Shown piece by piece: positions 57,738 to 64,000 of a stretch of 64,000 bases of DNA. This DNA comes from Methyloceanibacter caenitepidi. Its GTDB lineage: Bacteria; Pseudomonadota; Alphaproteobacteria; Rhizobiales; Methyloligellaceae. The first letter of the stretch is position 1. Every line of letters begins with the position of its first letter. The DNA lies in NCBI RefSeq assembly GCF_000828475.1, contig NZ_AP014648.1:1116001-1180000 (forward strand), in the 5' to 3' direction. The position numbers and the translations under genes are program-made. The notes under the pieces were generated by a model, which saw only the letters and a program-made list of their open reading frames with translations, was not told the origin of the DNA and ran no database searches.

Positions 57738-60517
57738 CTGCTGACGCCCGCCGGCACGGGAACGACCTCGGCGGGCTTCCCGGCTTCTGCCGTCTTGCGC
57801 CTCGTGCCCGAGTCCGACGGGCCGCCGCGTTCGATGTCGTGGAGCAGGCCGCCGCGGCGGGTGTAGAACCACCACGTGACCGCGATACACGTCGCGTAGA
57901 AGCCCAAGAAGCCCCACAGCGCGAGTTCGGGACCGCCGGTCGCCGCAATCGAGCTACCGTAGGCTTTGGGGATGAAGAAGGCGCCGTAGGCCGCAACGGC
58001 CGAGGTAAAGCCGATGATCGCCGCGGATTCCTTGTCGGCGTGGCGTGTCTGTTCGGCCGCGGACAAGCCGGGCATCAAGCGGCCGACTTCCTTGCGCATG
58101 ATCGCCGGGATCATTTGGAAGGTCGAAGCGTTGCCGACGCCTGTCGCGAAGAACAAGATCAAGAACATCGCGAAGAAGCCCCAGAATGCATTAGGCTGAT
58201 CCTTGATACCTAGGAAGAAGAGGACACCAGCGACCGCGGCGATCATGACCGTGAACACCCAGATGGTGACGCGCCCGCCGCCCCAACGGTCGGCGATCCA
58301 TCCCGTCGCGGCGCGCGACAGAGCGCCGACCAGAGGTCCCAGGAAGACCAAGGGCAGCGAGTTCACTTCTGGGAACTGGGTCTTGGCGAGAAGGGGAAAG
58401 CCCGCCGAGTAGCCGATGAATGAGCCGAACGTGCCCGTATACAGCCAGCACATGATCCAGTTGTGCTTCCGCTGGAAGATCACCGCCTGCTCGCTGAACG
58501 ACGCTTTCGCCGAAGCGATATCGTTCATGCCGATCCAGGCAGCGACCGTGGTGACGAGCAGGAACGGTACCCAGATGAATCCGGCATTCTGCAACCACAG
58601 CCGTGTGCCTTCCGACGTGGTCTGCGGCTCGCCCCCCACCACGCCGAAGACGCCGGCGGTAATCACCAGGGGCACGACGAACTGAACGACGCTCACGCCG
58701 AGATTGCCGAGACCGGCGTTGAGCGCCAGCGCGTTGCCCTTCTCCTTTTTGGGGAAGAAGAAACTGATATTGGCCATGGACGAAGCAAAGTTACCGCCGC
58801 CGAAGCCGCACAACAGTGCGAGGACAAGGAACAGCAAATAGGGCGTATCGGGATTCTGCACGGCGTAGCCGATGCCGAAGGCAGGTATGAGCAGTGAGGC
58901 GGTTGTCAACGCCGTCCACAGTCGGCCGCCGAAAATGGGCACCATGAACGAATAGAAAATGCGGAACGTCGCGCCGGAGAGGCCTGGCAATGCCGCCAGC
59001 CAGAACAGCTGATCGGTGGAATAGGTGAAGCCGATCGCCGGGAGTTTAGCCACGACCACGCTCCACACCATCCAGACCGCGAAAGCCAGCAGGAGCGCCG
59101 GCACGGAGATCCATAGATTGCGCCGCGCGATACGGCGCCCTGTGGTCTCCCAGAACGTCTCGTCTTCAGGGCGCCAGTCTTCGATCAGCCCATGGTGCGG
59201 GCCATGTTCCTCGTGGCTGTGCGCGTGCTCGAGCTCGGCGAGGGGCGGCAACTTGGCCAGCACGTCGCCGGCGGCGCGCTGCTCCATGTGGCGAATGGAG
59301 AAGTGCATCCAGGCGAGCGAGACGGCGACGATCAGGAACAGCAGCATGAAGCAGCTCGTCCAAATACTGGTCAGATCGGCCATGATACCGAAGGCCAGCG
59401 GCAGCACGAAACCTCCGAGGCCGCCGATCATGCCGACCAATCCGCCGACCGAACCGACATTATTGCCGTAATAGACGGGGATGTATTTGTAGACCGCGGC
59501 CTTGCCGAGCGACATGAAGAAGCCCAGAACGAAAATCGTGACCACAAACGGAATCAGATTCATCTGCGTCGAGAAGGAGATCGGTCCCTTGATGCCGTGG
59601 ATTACATAGTCCGTTTGCGGGTAGGACAGCATCAACAGGCAAACCAGCGAGACCCCAAAGGTCCAGTACATGACCGTCCGCGCCCCGTAGCGGTCGGATA
59701 GATGCCCGCCATAGGCACGGAAGAGGCTTGCAGGGATCGAGTATAATGCCGCGAGCATGCCCGCGGTTTCGATGTCGAGCTTGTAAACGCCGATCATGTA
59801 GCGGGGCAGCCACAATGCGAGTGCCACGAACCCGCCGAACACGAAGAAGTAGTACAGCGAGAACCGCCAGACCTGCTGATGCCGCAGCGGCTCCAATTGG
59901 GCCAGCAGCGAGCGCGGCTTCTCATTGCGGGCGCGTCTGGCCTTGATCTCTGGGTCGTCGTCGGTGGCGAGCCAGAAGACGATCGCGGTGATGGCCAAGA
60001 CGGACGCCCAAGCCACGGCGACCATCTGCCAGCCGAAGGCGACGAGCACGAACGGGGCTACGAACTTCGTGACCGCCGCGCCGACATTGCCGGCGCCGAA
60101 GATGCCGAGCGCCGTTCCTTGTTTCTCCGGCGGGAACCACTTGGACACATAGGCGATGCCGACGGCGAACGAGCCGCCTGCAAGCCCGACGCCGAGAGCC
60201 GCGACGAGCATCCACGGATAGGTGGTGGCGAAGGAGAGGAGGAAGGTGGCAGCAGCGGCCGACAACATGGTCAGGACATAGACGACACGGCCGCCATACT
60301 GGTCCGTCCAGATGCCGAGCAATATGCGGCTGAGCGAGCCGGTCAGGATAGGCGTCCCGACAAGCAAGCCGAATTCGGTCTCGTTCAGACCGAGATTTTC
60401 TTGGATGCGTACACCGATGATGGCAAAAATCGTCCACACGGCGAAGCACACCGTGAAGGCAACCGTCGAAAGCCAAAGAGCCCGGTTTGCCCCAGGCGTC
60501 GAACGCGTCGTGGTCAT
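57734..60517 (-). CDS. narK: NarK1-NarK2 fused nitrate/nitrite transporter
   Basis: A 927-residue protein made of two complete MFS transporters. The first covers about 1-415. A cytoplasmic linker follows with a histidine-rich stretch (HAHSHEEHGPHHG, about 430-442). The second spans about 480-900. Such fusions are known from Paracoccus, where NarK1 is a proton symporter and NarK2 a nitrate/nitrite antiporter. The open frame adds 15 residues; AGGGAG upstream favours the ATG at 60517. Nitrate uptake and nitrite export for NarGHI is the expected role. Confidence 0.95.
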   Translation of the reverse strand: MTTTRSTPGANRALWLSTVAFTVCFAVWTIFAIIGVRIQENLGLNETEFGLLVGTPILTGSLSRILLGIWTDQYGGRVVYVLTMLSAAAATFLLSFATTYPWMLVAALGVGLAGGSFAVGIAYVSKWFPPEKQGTALGIFGAGNVGAAVTKFVAPFVLVAFGWQMVAVAWASVLAITAIVFWLATDDDPEIKARRARNEKPRSLLAQLEPLRHQQVWRFSLYYFFVFGGFVALALWLPRYMIGVYKLDIETAGMLAALYSIPASLFRAYGGHLSDRYGARTVMYWTFGVSLVCLLMLSYPQTDYVIHGIKGPISFSTQMNLIPFVVTIFVLGFFMSLGKAAVYKYIPVYYGNNVGSVGGLVGMIGGLGGFVLPLAFGIMADLTSIWTSCFMLLFLIVAVSLAWMHFSIRHMEQRAAGDVLAKLPPLAELEHAHSHEEHGPHHGLIEDWRPEDETFWETTGRRIARRNLWISVPALLLAFAVWMVWSVVVAKLPAIGFTYSTDQLFWLAALPGLSGATFRIFYSFMVPIFGGRLWTALTTASLLIPAFGIGYAVQNPDTPYLLFLVLALLCGFGGGNFASSMANISFFFPKKEKGNALALNAGLGNLGVSVVQFVVPLVITAGVFGVVGGEPQTTSEGTRLWLQNAGFIWVPFLLVTTVAAWIGMNDIASAKASFSEQAVIFQRKHNWIMCWLYTGTFGSFIGYSAGFPLLAKTQFPEVNSLPLVFLGPLVGALSRAATGWIADRWGGGRVTIWVFTVMIAAVAGVLFFLGIKDQPNAFWGFFAMFLILFFATGVGNASTFQMIPAIMRKEVGRLMPGLSAAEQTRHADKESAAIIGFTSAVAAYGAFFIPKAYGSSIAATGGPELALWGFLGFYATCIAVTWWFYTRRGGLLHDIERGGPSDSGTRRKTAEAGKPAEVVPVPAGVSR

Positions 60518-61050
60518 CTCGGCACTCCCTGCGAACTGCTCGGGAGTACCCGGTTTTGACACACGATGGACACGAAAGCCCCTGTGCCGCAGTCGGCTGT
60601 CCCGATGCGTGTCGTTTTCTCGGATCCCCTGTCTGGCTCGCGGCGCCCCATAACGGCGTGGTGCGCCCTAACTCACCCTACATTGGCGTCCAAGGGTGGT
60701 CGGCCGTCCCGACGGGCGGCTGGGGGGAAGGCCGCAAACCGCAAGGACACGCCATGTTCTCGCTGTTATCGCCAGCCCGGCCCGGCGGAACGTTGACGCA
60801 GCGCAAGCTGGCCGACGATCGGGTTGGACAATGCTCGTGTGGGTGATGCGGCAGGGAAGGCCGGGCAGTGCGGTCCCGCAATCGCCGATAAGGGACCTAT
60901 GGATTTCTAGCATCCTGGATCGTTGCGCTTGCCAGCAGAGTTGCGACATGGGGCGTGTGGCCAGGCTTGCTGCAACCGACAGCGTAAGGCGAAAGGCTGC
61001 GACGGACATTTTAGTGCATCGAGGTCGATTAAAAAGTCGACGGCACGGCT
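60518..61050. other. Intergenic region upstream of narK
   Basis: This 533-base stretch carries the narK promoter and the end region of the regulator gene. I see no gene with family features. The closest FNR-like sequence is TTGACACACGATGG at 60555-60568, only one half matching the consensus. Confidence 0.5.
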
Positions 61051-62502
61051 TCAGACTCGCTTGGAGCGACCTGGATTTGCCTTCACGAGCAGCTTAATCG
61101 CTTCTGAAATCTCATCTTCGCTGAGGGTTGCAAACCCGAGTCGGAAGGCCTCGGGCGCCTCGGCCGGCTTCAGGGTGAAATGAGCTCCCGGAAGAACAGA
61201 AAGACCAAGGTCGGCGGCGTTCCGAGCCCAGGTTTCAGCGTGGAAGCCTGGGTTAAGCCTCAACCAAATCGCAAGCCCGCCCGCCGGAAGGACAAACTCG
61301 GCACATTTTGAGAAGTGTCTCTTCAGCAACCCATACAAGTAATCTCGGCGCGCGTGATAGACGCGGCGCGCTTTTCGAGCATGCCGTCGGAGCGTACCGT
61401 CCGAAATTAACTCGCTGAGCGCGAGTTCTAGAAAGACATCTCCTTGCCTGTCGATGGCCTCACGCCTATCGCTCATACCTTTGAGAATTCCAGGCGGCGC
61501 CACCGCGTAACCGATCCGAATGCCGGGCGCGAGAATCTTCGATAGCGATCCTACGTAGACCACAGATGCATCACGCTCAGCGTGAGCCGCCAGGGGTAAC
61601 ACAGGGTGTCCGTCAAAGCGGTATTCATGATCGTAGTCGTCCTCGATTATGGTCAAGCGATACCGCCGGGCTAGTTGTAAGAGACGCAGTCGCCGCGCCG
61701 CGCCGAGAGTGGTTGTCGTGGGGTATTGGTGATGCGGAGTTACGTACACTGCCTTGAGGCTAGGCTCTCGGGCAGCGAGCTGCTCTAGTCTATCAACGTT
61801 GATGCCGCCATCGTCCACCGGAACCGCCACTACGCTTGCACCTGCCGCACGAATTGCGGCCCAGGCGAGCGGGTAGCCCGGCGATTCAACGGCAATCTTC
61901 GATCCGGGCTCAGCGACGGCTGCAGCAGCGAGGTACAAAGCCATCTGGCTCCCCCGCGCAATCAGTACGTCATCGTAGTGGAGTGTTAGACCGCGTTCGT
62001 TTGTCAAGTAGTGGGCAAGCGATGTCCGGAGCGCCTCGTTACCGCGCGGGTCGCCATACGCACCGTCAAGGAACACCGGTGACTTCAAGGTTCTGCGAAA
62101 TGCTCTGCCTAGTGCAGTAGTGGGGGCAATCCGGGGATCGGGCAAACCATCCGAAAGGCTCAGGCCTCGGCTATATTGCTTGGTAGCGTTGGGATGACCT
62201 GTGGCAGTGGTGTCTGCCAGAGAGCGCTCGCGACCGAAGTCGGGCAAATCGTGCGCAACGAACGTGCCGCGAGAGGGCTCCGTTACAAGCCAACCCTGCA
62301 TGGTGAGCTCGTGATAAGCGGCATCGACCGTGTTGCGGTTGAGCAGCAGACTCTTCGACAGCGCGCGGGTTCCGGGTAGGGGATCACCGGGCTTAAGCCG
62401 CCCCCTCTCGATTTCAGCAATGATTGCACGAGAGAGTGCAAGAAAAATGGGTTCGCGTCCCTCTTGCTTCACCTCGATTGCTAGTGTCGCGCCTTTGCCC
62501 AC
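61051..62502 (-). CDS. MocR-type regulator (GntR DNA-binding plus aminotransferase-like domain)
   Basis: A 483-residue fusion of a GntR winged helix (residues about 15-85; ERGRLKPGDPLPGTRALSKS; LNRNTVDAAYHELTMQGWLV) and a class I aminotransferase-like domain with the PLP-binding segment VVYVGSLSKILAPGIRIGY. PdxR and other MocR regulators belong here; the ligand of this one is unknown. The open frame extends to 62583; I prefer the GTG at 62502 with GGAAGGGG upstream. It diverges from xoxF with a 264-base gap. Confidence 0.88.
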   Translation of the reverse strand: MGKGATLAIEVKQEGREPIFLALSRAIIAEIERGRLKPGDPLPGTRALSKSLLLNRNTVDAAYHELTMQGWLVTEPSRGTFVAHDLPDFGRERSLADTTATGHPNATKQYSRGLSLSDGLPDPRIAPTTALGRAFRRTLKSPVFLDGAYGDPRGNEALRTSLAHYLTNERGLTLHYDDVLIARGSQMALYLAAAAVAEPGSKIAVESPGYPLAWAAIRAAGASVVAVPVDDGGINVDRLEQLAAREPSLKAVYVTPHHQYPTTTTLGAARRLRLLQLARRYRLTIIEDDYDHEYRFDGHPVLPLAAHAERDASVVYVGSLSKILAPGIRIGYAVAPPGILKGMSDRREAIDRQGDVFLELALSELISDGTLRRHARKARRVYHARRDYLYGLLKRHFSKCAEFVLPAGGLAIWLRLNPGFHAETWARNAADLGLSVLPGAHFTLKPAEAPEAFRLGFATLSEDEISEAIKLLVKANPGRSKRV

Positions 62503-62602
62503 TTGGTGCCGCCCCTTCCATCTGACTGACCGTCGCCGCACTAGTTGCCGGCTGAGGCATCTCTTGTGGCAGGCGAAGTCCAAGCCCGAGAATCAGCCGA
62601 AG

Positions 62603-62651
62603 AACCGGCCTAGACAGTATATCGAATCCGGACCTGCAGGATAGGCCGGTT
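62603..62651. promoter_or_regulatory. Perfect 10-bp inverted repeat in the regulator-xoxF gap
   Basis: Arms AACCGGCCTA (62603-62612) and TAGGCCGGTT (62642-62651) are perfect inverted repeats 29 bases apart, and an 8-bp palindrome CCTGCAGG (62633-62640) lies inside. The position suits an operator for the MocR-type regulator. Confidence 0.5.
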
Positions 62652-62730
62652 AAGAGATATCAAGAAGAGCCTGATGCCAAATGTTCCCGGCCAAGCTGGG
62701 GCACTCAGGCAATTCAACTGGAGTGGCTTT

Positions 62731-62745
62731 CGGTTCCGTGAACCG
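62731..62745. promoter_or_regulatory. Small dyad upstream of xoxF
   Basis: A 6-bp dyad CGGTTC-CGT-GAACCG ends 9 bases before the GGGAGGA (62754-62760) of xoxF. It could form a leader hairpin or bind a regulator. Confidence 0.35.
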
Positions 62746-62766
62746 AATCGCTAGGGAGGAAAATCT

Positions 62767-64000
62767 ATGAGAATGAGTTTCGGTGTGCTTGCCGGCACCG
62801 TCGTCGCATTGACGATGGGCATGTCTGGTCAGGCCTTTTCAATGAACTCCGACGAGGAGCAGCTGAAGCGTATGGCTGATCCCGACCAGTGGCCTGCCCC
62901 TGGTCGTGACTTTGAGCTGACGCGCCACAGCACGCTCTCAGACATTACGACCGATAACGTCAACAAGCTCCAGATGTCTTGGGCCCAGGGCACGAACGCC
63001 CTTCGTGGTCACGAGGGTCAGCCGCTTGTGATCAAGGACGTTGGTGGCAAGACCATGCTGTTCATGATTTCGGGTTGCCCGTCCATGGCCAATTGTAACG
63101 TGGTCCAGGGTCTGGATCTTTCGGATCCCGACAATCCGAAGCAGGTTTGGTCCTACGTGAAGAAGACCGACCGTGACGAGTCGGCTGTGCCGCGCGCTTG
63201 CTGCGACACCGTCAACCGTGGCGGCTCCTATGCCGATGGCAAGTTCGTTTATGGCACTCTCGATGGTTTCGTGATTGCCTTGGACGGCCAGACCGGTAAG
63301 GAAGTTTGGGTCGTCAAGTACGCCTATCCCGAGAAGGGTGAGACCATCACGCCGGCTCCGTTGATCGCCGACAACAAGGTTATTATGGGCTTTGGTGGTA
63401 ATGAGTTCGCCGCTCGTGGCCGCGTTGCCGCCTTCAATCTGGCGGACGGTTCCGAGGCTTGGGTGTGCCACAGCACGGGTTCCGACAAGGACGTGTGCCT
63501 AACGCCTGAAACCAACAAGGCCAACCCCCATTTTGGCCAGGCTGGTGAGGATCTTGGTATCAAGACCTTCCCCGGTGAGGACTACAAGATTGGTGGTGGT
63601 GCTGCTTGGGGCTATGTCTCCTATGACCCCGAGCTGAAGCTGGTCTACTACTCGACCGGTAACCCCGGCCTGTGGAGCCCGTCCTATCGTTGCCCCGATA
63701 AGACCCATGAGGAGTGCAACACTGGTGCGTTCGACAACAAGTGGTCGATGACGATCTTCGCTCGCAAGGCCGACAACGGCGACGCTGTCTGGGCCTATCA
63801 GATGACTCCGTTTGACCAGTGGGACTATGACGGCATCAACGAGAACATTCTTACCGACATGGACATCGACGGTAAGAAGGTGAAGGCTCTCACCCACTTC
63901 GATCGTAACGGCTTTGCTTATGTGCTCGACCGTACCGACGGTACCCTTCTGCGCGCCACGAAGTACGTGACGACGGACTGGGCCGAGAAGGTCGACATGA
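62767..64000 (+). CDS. xoxF: XoxF-type lanthanide methanol dehydrogenase, 3' end cut by window
   Basis: This PQQ-dependent periplasmic enzyme oxidises methanol to formaldehyde or formate. The 411 residues visible start with a signal peptide (to about 25). They include LRGHEGQPLV, the adjacent cysteine pair Cys145-Cys146 in ACCDTVNRG, and WDYDG at 352-356. Asp353 is the catalytic base and Asp355 is the extra lanthanide ligand that is alanine in calcium-dependent MxaF, so this is XoxF rather than MxaF. Additional cysteines (104/110, 234/244, 309/317) and an insertion around 308-322 are unusual. Arginine codons favour CGT, a sign of high expression. GGGAGGA precedes the ATG. Confidence 0.93.
   Translation, partial: MRMSFGVLAGTVVALTMGMSGQAFSMNSDEEQLKRMADPDQWPAPGRDFELTRHSTLSDITTDNVNKLQMSWAQGTNALRGHEGQPLVIKDVGGKTMLFMISGCPSMANCNVVQGLDLSDPDNPKQVWSYVKKTDRDESAVPRACCDTVNRGGSYADGKFVYGTLDGFVIALDGQTGKEVWVVKYAYPEKGETITPAPLIADNKVIMGFGGNEFAARGRVAAFNLADGSEAWVCHSTGSDKDVCLTPETNKANPHFGQAGEDLGIKTFPGEDYKIGGGAAWGYVSYDPELKLVYYSTGNPGLWSPSYRCPDKTHEECNTGAFDNKWSMTIFARKADNGDAVWAYQMTPFDQWDYDGINENILTDMDIDGKKVKALTHFDRNGFAYVLDRTDGTLLRATKYVTTDWAEKVDM

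Noticed and set aside
60555..60568. Possible FNR/NNR box upstream of narK
   Set aside because: Only the TTGAC half fits; the second half GATGG does not match ATCAA.
62767..64000. Calcium-dependent MxaF
   Set aside because: The WDYDG motif has the second aspartate that marks lanthanide enzymes; MxaF has alanine there.

Overview
The window comes from a high-GC alphaproteobacterium, most likely a methylotroph of the order Hyphomicrobiales (Methyloceanibacter/Hyphomicrobium-like). The evidence is a XoxF-type lanthanide methanol dehydrogenase at the right edge, a complete respiratory nitrate reductase operon, many ATGA/GTGA gene overlaps, and gene families typical of that order (DUF3489-DUF2924-recombinase, NnrS with DUF6455). 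The genus is an inference from gene content, not from a marker gene.

Layout. 1-9.65 kb: core housekeeping genes. These are two rRNA methyltransferases, a tightly overlapping aroC-DCC-DUF4166-cobB operon on the minus strand, fabI, pdxH and small envelope proteins. 9.95-20.4 kb: an outer-membrane channel-like protein, four tandem paralogous secreted DUF3604 (PHP-like metal hydrolase) proteins, a membrane-anchored parvulin and a HupE/UreJ permease. I read this as one uncharacterised periplasmic metalloenzyme system. 20.5-28 kb: a DUF3300-DUF2950 secreted pair, an ECF sigma factor coupled to a membrane-anchored von Willebrand factor A protein, and an SLC13-type permease.

28.0-46.3 kb: an accessory island. 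It begins at tRNA-Pro and tRNA-Gln genes, followed by a diverged 256-bp tandem copy of the tRNA-Gln 3' end. Next is a five-gene overlapping operon: TerB protein, P-loop ATPase, Lhr-like helicase, SbcD-like nuclease and SbcC-like ATPase. The first three match the Shango antiphage system; the SbcCD pair appears to be an extension. After it come a large serine recombinase with DUF2924 and DUF3489 partners, and a prophage-like fragment (ParB-methyltransferase, DUF5681, large terminase) with no later phage genes.

46.3-60.5 kb: nitrate respiration. narGHJI is followed by a parvulin, a cysteine-free Crp/Fnr regulator, NnrS and a DUF6455 protein. On the opposite strand are a NarK1-NarK2 fusion transporter and an alginate-export-like porin. 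Together these import nitrate across both membranes, reduce it, export nitrite and respond to nitrogen oxides. 61-64 kb: a MocR-type regulator diverges from xoxF, which runs off the window. A perfect 10-bp inverted repeat lies between them.
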